From Spongilla lacustris (lineage: Eukaryota > Porifera > Demospongiae > Spongillida > Spongillidae), in the NCBI GenBank assembly GCA_949361645.1, contig OX442421.1:5003320-5067319 (forward strand): a DNA stretch of 64,000 nt. Reading direction: 5' to 3'. Shown here piece after piece: positions 33,032 through 49,273 of the stretch (position 1 is its first letter; each line of letters opens with the position of its first letter). Made by a program: the position numbers and the translations under genes. The notes under the pieces were generated by a model, which was not told the origin of the DNA, did no database searches, and worked only from the letters and a program-made list of their open reading frames with translations.

Positions 33032-33362
33032 CTAAGTCACTAACACTGCAAGATAACCATCTGCTCATTGATGGCTTGATGGTGAGATAAACATATTCAT
33101 AGGATAGCAATGTAATTACAGTCCATAATTCCCATGGGACTATACATGTAGGACATGTTCCAGCCAAGGAAGTGTGCATTGGCATAAAGGTCCCCTAGCC
33201 TGGCCACTCAAGAGGGACCGAAAGTGTACCTACTTAACTACTACACTCCTAGCAATGAATCTCCTGGTGCACACAGTCATGGCTCACATGTGCCCATCCT
33301 GGTCATATATTAGGCCAATTAAGGGTTATGTGATAATAACCTCCCTCTCCTTCCTTTTCTAA

Positions 33363-33363
<1 letters not shown>

Positions 33364-33428
<65 letters not shown>

Positions 33429-33518
33429 CACACGCATCACACATGCATCACACACATATATACACAATCACACATCACACACACATATATATCATACACA
33501 CACATCACACACACACAT

Positions 33519-33549
<31 letters not shown>

Positions 33550-33552
33550 ATA
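33364..33552. repeat. CA microsatellite, compound
   Basis: Pure CA to 33421, then CATATATACACA and CATCACACA variants. Confidence 0.93.
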
Positions 33553-33600
33553 ACAAAGCACAATGCCCACCAGAAGCCAGAAAACAACCAACTGTCACAG

Positions 33601-34200
33601 GTGACCACAAGGCTGCACAAACATGGGTGGCTTCTTTATTTCAAAGCACTAAAAAAGTCCCAAAGTTTCCTCGTACGCACACATACAGGTGGCTACAGAG
33701 GAATGGGCCACCTGTTACAGCAGCTACAAGCGTTGGGGTACAGTCACTACAGTCATCCTGATAATGTTTTTAAAAGCGAGCCAAGTCGAAGTCAAGGAGT
33801 ATACAAACACACATGCACATCACCCATGTGTGCACACACCACAAACATATGGGTGTCAAAATGCACCATACACAAATCCATTACTGATACAACCACTTCC
33901 TCAAGGGTGACCTCATGGTCCATACATCTTATACCATATTCACCATCCATTTCCCTTTTATTTGCACAAGCCACATTTCCACACCAAACAGCAAGCTTCA
34001 ATCATTAACACCCCCCCCCCCCCCCCACACACACACACACATCCCTTCAATGCCAGATATTTCCCCCACCACTCCCTTGGAGTTTCAAACTGATCAGCTC
34101 CTCCCAATCCCCTCCTCCCTCAAGTTCCAACGCCCACATTATCACCATCTCCCTATTCTTCTACCCCACCACCTTGCCACTGTCAATACCTACCTGTAGT
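33601..34200. other. Unassigned stretch with open frames on the plus strand
   Basis: A 135-codon frame starts right after an acceptor-like TGTCACAG at 33600 and includes GMGHLLQQLQALGYSHYSHP; a second frame (34049-34199) has PLEFQTDQLLPIPSSLKF. Neither is recognised, and equally open frames exist on the other strand. Listed because it is the least repeat-like part of the 31-40 kb interval. Confidence 0.2.
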
Positions 34201-34544
34201 CAGGTAATGCAGACACAAACAAATCATGCACACGTGTGTACATCCATACACACAACCCATATCCATCACACACCTTCCCTCTAGCACATAAGGCAAGGAG
34301 CTCTGTGTGTAAAATTGAATGGACATGCACAGTGTTAGACAATTGCAGAATCAAGTGACCACAATTGCCTTTCCACAGATAAAACAAATTCCCCCTTAGC
34401 CACAAACATAGTGTTGTGCTGGCATTAGATCACCAACCACGTGGTCACCCAAAGATGGTTAAAATCAGTGGTGTGACTAAACAAGGCAGCCAACCACATG
34501 TTGTATGCAAGCTCTGTAATGATTCCCCTGTTGGTCTCATGATT

Positions 34545-34710
34545 ATGTGTGTGCATGTGTGGTGTGTGCATGTGTGTGCGTGTGTGTGCGTGTGTGTGCA
34601 TGTGTGTGCACGTGTGTGTGTGGTGTGTGCATGTGTGCATGGGTGTGTGCATGTGTGCCTGTGTGTGTGTGTGTGTGCATGTGTGCATGTGTGCATGTGT
34701 GTGCGTGTGA
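34545..34710. repeat. GT-rich compound microsatellite
   Basis: GTGTGTGCATGTGTGTGCGTG-type repeat. Confidence 0.92.
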
Positions 34711-34759
34711 CTCATCAGTTGTACAAATAATAGTGTACAAATGTCTAGGTACAATTAAT

Positions 34760-35375
34760 AGCCAACGTGCTTTGGAGTAGTGCATCACAGGTCCACCTGT
34801 TAATGCACACAGTGACTGCTTCATGCTGATGATGCACGCAGAGGAAACGTACTGCTGGCAAAAACATCACAACAGCTTAATAGCTTATTTGAAAGTTGCA
34901 TACTTGATTTAGGCTCCGTAGACCATGAAGGAAGGCTTAATGTCACTGTGTGTTCTATGGCAAACAGCCCACAAAATGACTCGGTTCTAAAATCATGTCC
35001 AAATATCCAACCATCAGCCGTACATAGCTCTCCAATCTGAGCAAGGTTTGTCCTCTATTTAAAGGGAGGACATTTTTCAAGCAGGACTTTGGAGCCTGAT
35101 AGATATGTTGTATTCAAAGAGCTGACGAGGCAACAGACAGGATGTCTTGTTTAATTTAATTTTCTGGAACGCATAAAAGTAACAGGTGTGGGTGTGAGCA
35201 TTGCAGCTGCCCTGTTATTTCAATGATGGAATGCCTTCTTATCAGCCATAAAGGGGACTCATTGTATAGAGTAAATAAATGGATGGCAAAACCACAGAGT
35301 TGGCTAGCAATGAGCAGTTATGGCCGCTAAAGAAAAGACTATCAAAGTGCATCAAGCAGATCTCCTAGTATGTGG
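34760..35375. other. No gene seen
   Basis: Non-repetitive sequence without recognisable exons or long open frames. Confidence 0.5.
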
Positions 35376-36480
35376 CTGTACCTCCTGCATTAAGGGACAT
35401 AGGTATGTGGCTGTACCTCCTGCATTAAGGGACATAGGTATGTGGCTATACCTCCTGCATTAAGGGACATAGGTATGTGGCTGTACCTCCTGCATTAAGG
35501 GGCATAGGTATGTGGCTGTACCTCCTGCATTAAGGGGCATAGGCATGTGGCTGTACCTCCTGCATTAAGGGACATAGGTATGTGGCTGTACCTCCTGCAT
35601 TAAGGGACATAGGTATGTGGCTGTACCTCCTGCATTAAGGGGCATAAGTATGTGGCTGTACCTCCTGCATTAAGGGGCATAAGTATGTGGCTGTACCTCC
35701 TGCATTAAGGGACATAGGTATGTGGCTGTACCTCCTGCATTAAGGGACATAGGTATGTGGCTGTACCTCCTGCATTAAGGGGCATAAGTATGTGGCTGTA
35801 CCTACTGCATTAAGGGGCATAAGTATGTGGCTGTACCTCCTGCATTAAGGGACATAGGTATGTGGCTATACCTCCTGCATTAAGGGACATAGGTATGTGG
35901 CTGTACCTCCTGCATTAAGGGGCATAGGTATGTGGCTGTACCTCCTGCATTAAGGGGCATAGGCATGTGGCTGTACCTCCTGCATTAAGGGACATAGGTA
36001 TGTGGCTGTACCTCCTGCATTAAGGGACATAGGTATGTGGCTGTACCTCCTGCATTAAGGGGCATAAGTATGTGGCTGTACCTACTGCATTAAGGGGCAT
36101 AAGTATGTGGCTGTACCTCCTGCATTAAGGGACATAGGTATGTGGCTGTACCTCCTGCATTAAGGGGCATAGGTATGTGGCTGTACCTCCTGCATTAAGG
36201 GGCATAGGTATGTGGCTGTACCTCCTGCATTAAGGGACATAGGTATGTGGCTGTACCTCCTGCATTAAGGGACATAGGTATGTGGCTGTACCTCCTGCAT
36301 TAAGGGGCATAGGTATGTGGCTGTACCTACTGCATTAAGGGACATAGGTATGTGGCTGTACCTCCTGCATTAAGGGACATAGGAATGTGGCTGTACCTTC
36401 TGCATTAAGGGACATAAGTATGTGGCTATACCTTCTGCATTAAGGGGCATAGGTATGTGGCTGTACCCCCTTACCCTTAA
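35375..36480. repeat. 35-bp minisatellite, about 31 copies
   Basis: Units GTATGTGGCTGTACCTCCTG plus CATTAAGGGACATAG. GACATAG, GGCATAG and GGCATAAG variants recur in ordered blocks, indicating multi-unit duplications. Lies between SUPT3H and RUNX. Confidence 0.96.
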
Positions 36481-36854
36481 TGAATGTGGCTGTACCTCCT
36501 GATAGGTAATCCCCAGACAAGTCAAAACTTATAAAGATACAAGAGAAATAGCAAAATTGTTCCGCTATGCTTATCAAATCATTAAATGCATCAGTGCATG
36601 TTACTATCTAAGGAAATAAGTGCTGTATGGGCAAATTGTACACATTGGTAGCTCCAGTAGGTGGGTAGACTGCAAGACCATCACACCACTTCTGATGTTT
36701 CCTTTGTGCAGTTTACTGGGTCTGTTGTACATATTCACTTGTCACTAATTCACTGTTTCAGATTATTATGAAAACACGAAGCCAGTTACCACAAGTCTAG
36801 GATGGGTGCCCTTAAAACCTGCCTCAGCAATTATCTACTGATGCATCCAACACA

Positions 36855-36857
<3 letters not shown>

Positions 36858-36900
<43 letters not shown>
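36858..36900. repeat. (GT)n
   Basis: Pure GT tract between short exon-like but unassigned open stretches at 36771 and 36901. Confidence 0.92.
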
Positions 36901-36902
<2 letters not shown>

Positions 36903-37884
36903 CCACATTGTTCAAACAGTGGTGGACCGACTAAAAGGCCACAACAGAATTCTGTGCAGAAGCATTCAAAGTCTTGGACTGAAGATGTTTTGGAGTGTGA
37001 TATACTATCAAGTTCATAAATAGATTACTGGTACTATTTGTGTGACCATACAAGTTATGTTTTAATATCTGCCATTTGTACGTATGCATTGTAACTGATG
37101 TGTAAATAATACAAATGTGTTTTCCCACTTTTAGTTTCTAAAGCCAATGGGATTTTAAGTTCCCCTCCCACACACACACACACCTTTAGCAGTGCACTTG
37201 GAAGCATATGATGAGCTCCTTCATTAAAGGAGGTCACATGGAGGTCACATTAGTTTGCACTCACACTGAAGTGAAGTAACAACAATGACTGTGTACAGCC
37301 CGTGAATAGCCCGAAATTACATCCCACACTGTTCACAACTGCTGAAGCCTTCCACTCTGTCAGTCATGCAACAAGCACAACTGCCACACAATTACAACAA
37401 GAAGCAATATATTATCAAATCCCCATAACATGACGTTGCATGTATGTTCTCCAAGGCAAAGGTGACCCCTCTGCAGTGGGTGCTCCAAGGCAGAGGTGAC
37501 CCCTCTAGGTGCTCCAAGGCAGAGGTGACCCCTCTGCAGTGGAAAGCATGAATGAAGTAAGTCCTCACAAAAAGGTGAGGGGGTGTGACCACTTCAAGGA
37601 AGGAATAATTTATTACAGTAACCATAGCTGCAGGAAACCCTAATTGAATCCACTCATAACATCAAAGACATTAACTGTCCAAATACCAGTTACTGCTATG
37701 GTCTGAGATGCTACAACAAGACCACCAAACACCTACATGTACCTTCTTCACACTACAGTCCTCCTACTACACAATCACCCTAATTTAATTCATGGAATTC
37801 ACAATGCTTTCAATAGGAAAGCTGGCATTCTAATTGTGGGAGTGGTGTGTCTTTCAGGGCAAGAAGGCTGACAATGGTACCATG

Positions 37885-38070
37885 AGGTCCCTCTGTAAGG
37901 AGGGGGATGGTACCATGAGGCCCCTCTGTAAGGAGGGGGATGGTACCATGAGGCCCCTATGTGAGGAGGGGGATGGTACCATGAGGCCCCTATGTGAGGA
38001 GGGGGATGGTACCATGAGGTCCCTATGTGAGGAGGGGGATGGTACCATGAGGCCCCTCTGTGAGGAGGGC
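37885..38070. repeat. 33-bp minisatellite, about 6 copies
   Basis: Units GATGGTACCATGAGGCCCCT plus CTGTGAGGAGGGG. Confidence 0.93.
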
Positions 38071-38547
38071 TTCTCCATGGTGTCTTTTGGGACACTAGTT
38101 TAATGTCCACCATACTTCTCACCTCCTCGATGTTCTCCCTCACAGCTTCAATACTCTATCACCTTGAGTGACACTGCACATATAGTGGAATATGTATTCA
38201 GAATACACCATAAGTTGAAGAAATCAACTGGCCTGCACTATTATTAACCCCATATTATTAACCCCATATTTTCACTGGTATAAGCTGAATGTGTAACCCA
38301 ATACATCAATCAAAAGGTTGATTTGCTACCATAAATCCCACTATACAATTGTTTTGGTTGTTATTAGCAAATAAGCCCGGTATTTTCCAATAATTGCACT
38401 AACAGCCTGTTGATTTGGTTATGTAACCATAGATGCGCTTGGCAACAAATTCAGAGATTTCTATAGTTCAGTGCTAATTTATTTGTAAATTTATAGATTA
38501 AAAAAAAAAAATCTAAACTATTCTGTCTCTCTATATGGCAGTGGAGT

Positions 38548-38903
38548 ACAGCCATGAGCACATATCCCAACTACAGCCCACCATGAGCACATATCCCAAC
38601 TACAGCCCACCATGAGCACATATCCCAACTACAGCCCACCATGAGCACATATCCCAACTACAGCCCACCATGAGCACATATCCCAACTACAGCCCACCAT
38701 GAGCACATATCCCAACTACAGCCCACCATGAGCACATATCCCAACTACAGCCCACCATGAGCACATATCCCAACTACAGCCCACCATGAGCACATATCCC
38801 AACTACAGCCCACCATGAGCACATATCCCAACTACAGCCCACCATGAGCACATATCCCAACTACAGCCCACCATGAGCACATATCCCAACTACAGCCCAC
38901 CAT
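38548..38903. repeat. 29-bp minisatellite, about 12 copies
   Basis: Units CCATGAGCACATATCCCAAC plus TACAGCCCA, almost identical throughout, suggesting recent expansion. Confidence 0.96.
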
Positions 38904-39027
38904 ACAATTCACTACCAAATCTATGGTGAAATGGCATACACACACAAGCTAACAACTAAACATGAACAATTATGTACATTTTGTGCATGACAATCTGCAG
39001 GTAAGGTTCCATGTACAGTGGTGGTCT

Positions 39028-39556
39028 AGTGGTAGTATGGTCTGTATGCAGTATGGTCTGTATGTAGTATGGTCTGTATGCAGTATGGTCTGTATATAGT
39101 ATGGTCTGTACGTAGTATGGTCTGTATGTAGTATGGTCTATGTAGTATGGTCTGTATGTAGTATGGTCTGTACGTAGTATGGTCTGTATGTAGTATGGTC
39201 TATGTAGTATGGTCTGTATGTAGTATGGTCTGTATATGGTATGGTTTGTATGTAGTATGGTCTGTATGTAGTATGGTCTGTACGTAGTATGGTCTGTATG
39301 TAGTATGGCCTGTATGTAGTATGGTCTGTATGTAGTATGGCCTGTATGTATGGTCTGTATGTAGTATGGTCTGTATGTAGTATGGTCTGTATGTAGTATG
39401 GTCTGTATGTAGTATGGCCTGTATGTAGTATGGTCTGTATGTAGTACGATCTGTATGTAGTGTAGTATGGACTGTATGTAGTATGGTCTGTATGTAGTAT
39501 CTTTTAATTAATTTTTGACTAACTAGAATAAAAGCTATGGTCTGTATGTAGTATGA
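39028..39556. repeat. 16-bp minisatellite
   Basis: Units GTATGTAGTATGGTCT with several substitutions and shortened units; one unit is separated at 39540. Confidence 0.94.
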
Positions 39557-44313
<4,757 letters not shown>

Positions 44314-44323
44314 GAATTCAAAG

Positions 44324-44416
44324 GTACGCTTAAGTTAGTATACTCGTGGAGGGATATTGTTTCCTCCTTTGTTCATATCATGCTGAAATTGATACCACTT
44401 TTTTTTTTAATTTCAG
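44324..44416 (+). other. Probable intron in the RUNX 3' UTR
   Basis: Ten bases after the stop codon, AAAG|GTACGC is a good donor. TTAATTTCAG at 44416 after a T-rich run is a good acceptor. Distance from the stop is too short to trigger nonsense-mediated decay. Confidence 0.45.
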
Positions 44417-44429
44417 GAAACCATAGTCA

Positions 44430-47400
44430 CTCTCAAGAGGCACAGGCAAACCAAATTCTAGAATTTTGTAATTTTGTACAGTAGTGCTCCCCCCCCTCCC
44501 TCCTCCCCTGTTATTTGTTTATTTTGGTAATGTTTCACCAATCAAGTTCAAGATCCTTCCTCTGGGTGATGTGTTGTTTTCCTGCACCCTCTACCAGTCA
44601 CAGCGCCCAGCAAATTATCCCCTCCTTGAAACTGTTCCAGTTTAGTCCAAATCAAATTCACCTTTTTTGTTTGTTTGTTTGTTTGTTGTGAGCAATGCTG
44701 ATGAGTCAGAACAACAATAACATGCTGACAGGGCACCTGTACAGCAGCAAGTTGTGCAAGTACACATGTGCTGCATGCACATAACACTTATTCTGTAATT
44801 CTGACATTCCATTCTCTTTATTCTGGTCTGTTGGTTTTATCACTTCTCTTTAGTTTCTGTAAATGAATTTCACTTTGTTTTCAGTGTATGCTTCCTCTGT
44901 ACATGTATTTTTTTTCCTTATTTTTTTTTAATGTACCTTCAAAGATACATTTCACTTCAACTATCTACTGCTAAATCTCAGCCAAACATTAATCCCGCGC
45001 GCGTACACACACACACCAAACTTCAGATACTGAGCTTATACAAACATGGCCATACAGATACAGACATTGGCTAGCAGAAGTAGTCATCAGATCAAGATTC
45101 CCAAACTTCTGGCCTGTGTCAACTTCTAGAACCACCTTATCTGGCGCCAAATCTAACAAAGCAGATTAGCCATCTCCCACACAGCAGTCCTTGGCTGTTC
45201 TTTTTAAGGGTTGGACATTTAAAAAAAAAAAAAACAATAGTGTCTACTTTTGAATTGGGTTATTTCAACAAGTATTGGATCATCCACCTCTATCCAACCA
45301 GTCCAGCATCTGTGTGTGTGTGTGTGTGTGTGTGTGTGCATGTATGTGTGTGTGTGTGTTGTGTGGTGTGTCATGTACACATGTGGTGCATGTACGCATG
45401 TGAATCTGTTGTGTGCCCATACTACACTGGGAGAAGAAAACACAAATGACCACATGTGACCCCAAGGCCACACACAATGTTAAATGGTAGGCATAGGTGA
45501 CAAGCTAATCACCACCACCATGGACATCAATGAGCTAGTCTTTGGCTTCTGTGGGGGTGTAACAAAATTGCTTCTTGTCATGGCAGTCCATCCCAAATGT
45601 TCCAAATGGTACATGCACAGCATCCTCCCCCCCACGCACACAACACACATATGCACATGAATGCACACACATACACAACACACACACACATGGTTAAAAT
45701 TATGGCTTCACAGTATACACACAGCTTGTAGAGAACATCTGGTCAGCAAATGGCAGGGCACACTGAAGCAACAAAACTTACAAAGGGCTCTATCTGTGTT
45801 TTTTTTTAAAAGAAAAGAAATGGGAGGAGACAATCCTTTAGCAACATAACAACATGTACAGCTTTAACTTAAGAGGACCCCATCAATGTGGTAACCACAA
45901 AAGTGGCAGCTACCTCATAGTCAAGTGGGTGCCTTCACCCAGCAGGGAGATGGGGGTGAAGTTGGAAACTAACCCCTCTCCCTACGAATACGACACACAC
46001 TATTCACATAGTGTGCCAGTGTACCCTTCTCATGCTAACCAGGAAAAGACCATAAACAAAAAGAACCCCCCAAAATGCCCGTGGGTAGTGCTAGCTGATT
46101 TAATTTGATGGTCAATACCTGGAAGGTCTTGCTGCCAAAAAACTAATATTAAATGGCCTGGACAACAGGCTCGCACAATTGTAAACAGCAGCACCATCTT
46201 AATGCTAAGCAGTGATTGGATAGCTGTGGGATAGCTGTTAACTGACCACAGCTCTAGCCCAGAGCTTGCCACTTTGGGGTTAGGTTCATGGCTTGCCAAT
46301 TTTAGGAAATGCCTCAGAGTAACACAATTTGTGGTGGCCAGTGTTATGACATAGCAGCATCTGTCCTGCTAAGGAGTTGCCACTAAGTTGTTTGAGGCAT
46401 CTGCGTATTTCAGAAGTGAGTACTAATTGCCATCCACACAACCATCAGGCAGCAACCCATATAATTACTTTCCAACACTGGGTGTGACCTTTGCAGCAGG
46501 CTTCAAAGAAGCAGTTACAGTACCCTAATTCTCCACAAAAGAAAACAGACGGCTTCGGACCACATCTGGAACTCAGATCATGTGTGGGCTAAACCCAAAC
46601 CTGTATGCCAGCTGCTTAACCAAGCGTGCAAAGACTCAAGCATGAGTGCACCAATACACAGTAGTACAAGGGGTTAGTAGCGTCTAGTAACATCAACCAA
46701 CCTTTTATATCTGATTAGTGTATAATACCACAGATTAGAGAAGCATTCCTTAATCCTTTATGGTGCTGACTGCACATTTCTTTCAACACGCATTCCAAAG
46801 CAGCTACTGAAAGGGACCTTCTGCCATGCTAGCAGAAGACTGCAGGTGGAAACCATGCAGCTGCTGCCTGCTGCTGGTGCTGTAAAATGAGTTCATCAGT
46901 GGCGTTTTTTTTTTTTTTAAGCATTGCAGTAATAATTTGTGTCTGTGTTTGTGTGTATTGAGCCTGTGTTGCATGCATGTGTGTATTGAGCTTGTTTTGT
47001 GTATAGAGCATGTGTTGCATGTATGTGTGTATAGAGCATGTGGTGCATGTGTGTGTGTATTGAGCATGTATGTGTGTATTGAGCATGTGGTGCATGTATG
47101 TATGTGTGTATAGAGCATGTGTTGCATGCATGTGTGTATGTGTGTATTGTGTGCATGCGTTTTTGTGCATGTTGTGTGCAAGTGAGATGTAAGGGATGCA
47201 GAAACCAAAGTGCCCAAGTGTTCTACTCAGGTGAACGTGCCTCACTTGCAAACAGACACCGTGTGCTGATCAATACAAACATGATTAAAAGCAACACAAA
47301 AGGCTATCTGGCTCGAAGCCCAAGAGCCCCCAACTTTATCAGATCTTGGTGGGAGGGTGGTCGGTAGATTGGCCCTGACCTCCGATGAATACCATCACAC

Positions 47401-47650
47401 TATCAGTAGTAAAATGCACAGGTGCACACGAACCCTAATGCATTGCTAGCAGTAAGACTGACCAATACTAATGATACCAGTGCAGTGTAAACTTGCTATG
47501 ACAAGGCCAATCAATATTTGATGCAAACACATCTTGGACAGGAAGGTCATCACCACAACAACTAACCCTCCCAACGCATTCTTTAGGAGCACCCTAGCAA
47601 AGGGCTAACACTGGTAGAGCCAGCTGGTCTGGGATAGCAGATAAAAGCCA
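44430..47650. other. No confident gene; short repeats
   Basis: Contains short GT tracts (45312-45360) and a GTGTGTATTGAGCATGTG-type repeat (46940-47160). Open frames at 45486-45662 and 45854-46108 (+), and short minus-strand stretches flanked by plausible splice sites (around 45.95, 46.1 and 46.35 kb), could belong to the candidate minus-strand gene starting at 47785, but I could not assign or chain them. Confidence 0.4.
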
Positions 47651-47658
47651 CAACTTAC

Positions 47659-47785
47659 TATAGAAACTCTTGTAAAGCTTCCATTTATAGACCTGTGATA
47701 ATAGTTGTTAATTAGCAACCTAAAAGCACAAGAGATACCAGGTTGTGGGGATGAAAGACTCGATGATATTACACGACCCTGACAT
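47659..47785 (-). CDS. Candidate 5' end of an unidentified minus-strand gene
   Basis: Exon 47785-47739 (MSGSCNIIESFIPTT plus TG, then GTATCT) joins in phase to 47692-47659 (completing Trp, then SINGSFTRVSI, then the strong donor GTAAGT). A CpG-rich stretch (47810-47970) lies just upstream of the ATG, as expected of a promoter. The protein is not recognised and no continuation was established. If real, it is divergent from SMARCAD1. Confidence 0.3.
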
Positions 47786-48512
47786 GACTGTATTGACACT
47801 AAATATTTTTGTCCCGCGCGGGCTGTGCATGTGGCTTACAGGGCAGCCGCTATTGTTGAACAGGAAATGCGCAGATTGCTGTAATGATTAAATCAGTGCC
47901 GTGTACATAGCGGTGGTATGACAGCTTTTTTGTACTAGCTTATCAACGAAAGGCACGCGCGCGCGCACGCAAAATCACCACACAATACACACGCACACAT
48001 GCACAAACAACACACACACACACGAGTTGAGAATGGGCTACAGACATTTTCATTTAAAGAAAAGTTGGCCCCCCCCACACACACACATACACTGTTTTAA
48101 TACACGTTAGAGGGGGCGAAGATGGATAAAAAAATGGGGGAGAGGGGGGGGGGGAGGATTTTAAAAAGTAAAGTACATTATTTGCCTAGAGAGCATTCCA
48201 AATACATGTGTGGTCTTACATAAGGGTAGGGTGGGGTGGGAAGGAGCAAACTGACATTTGGTGTCATTTTCAAAGCAACATATTGACATTACGAAGCATC
48301 ATGTGAACTTAATCACCTGCTATTACATTCTAATTTGCACATATACATGTAGGCCAGTTACATGTTTTAACAATGGGATTGGCCATCAAATGTTGTAGGC
48401 TCAAGACTGTGATTGATAACTGCCATCATTGGTCGAACATTAGTGGCTGAATGTGTAATTATGAGAGTGGTTATAGGTGTGGTACTGTGCTGGGCATAGA
48501 GGTCTGGTCATG

Positions 48513-48513
<1 letters not shown>

Positions 48514-48549
<36 letters not shown>
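48514..48549. repeat. Poly-C run, 36 bases
   Basis: Uninterrupted C followed by A-rich AAAATAAATAAATAAA. Confidence 0.92.
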
Positions 48550-48551
<2 letters not shown>

Positions 48552-49273
48552 AAATAAATAAATAAAAATAAATAAGAGATTATTTTGTGCTCAGTTATGG
48601 CTACCAAATACTTCTCTAATGCATCTATGCTCTGCATTTACATCATGAACTGCACATTTGATTTTTTGTTTCTTTTAATGGCAGGTATACATAATTCCTT
48701 TCAGCCCATAGTGTGATACTTTTTGTCAATGCACTCTAGTGCATACATGTACATGGATCCCTCCCTCCCTCCCTCCACACAAATGCAAAACAGTCCCACA
48801 TAAAAATGCATTGACCCATAGCTGCTCACAATGCGGTCACGTGACGTAAGCCCGGGAGTTTTTTTTTTTCAAATTCAAAATAATACTCGTCAAAATAATA
48901 GAAATTTAGAAACAACTAATTGGCGCATTCAGTTGTCCAGAACATTACACATTGACACTATGTATATTATACCTAGCTATCAAATCGACAACGCGTGCAT
49001 GTGATTGTGTATGCATGTTGGCACGCGGCTGAGTGGGCGTTGTCAAAATAGCTCTGCCCACATCCAGCCACTACCTAAGCAATGCTTTGTTATAAGGGAC
49101 ACTTACCGAGTAGAGAAGTATGGGAAAGGGGTGATTTCCACAAGGAGGAGTGTTCCCATAGGTCATGGTTCCTTTACCTGCTCACCATATTCTGCGCATG
49201 CTCAGAGCTCCGGGAGCGGGACGATAATCGATTGCCATGAAACCGTTGCACCGATAATTTGCAACAGGTCTAT

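Noticed and set aside
33601..33797. Two-exon join at 33672/33689 giving a plausible peptide
   Set aside because: The intervening 16 bp is far too short for a spliceosomal intron; only a single open frame remains, without recognised similarity.
45854..46108. 84-codon plus-strand frame
   Set aside because: No motif, no consistent splice partners and competing open frames on the minus strand.
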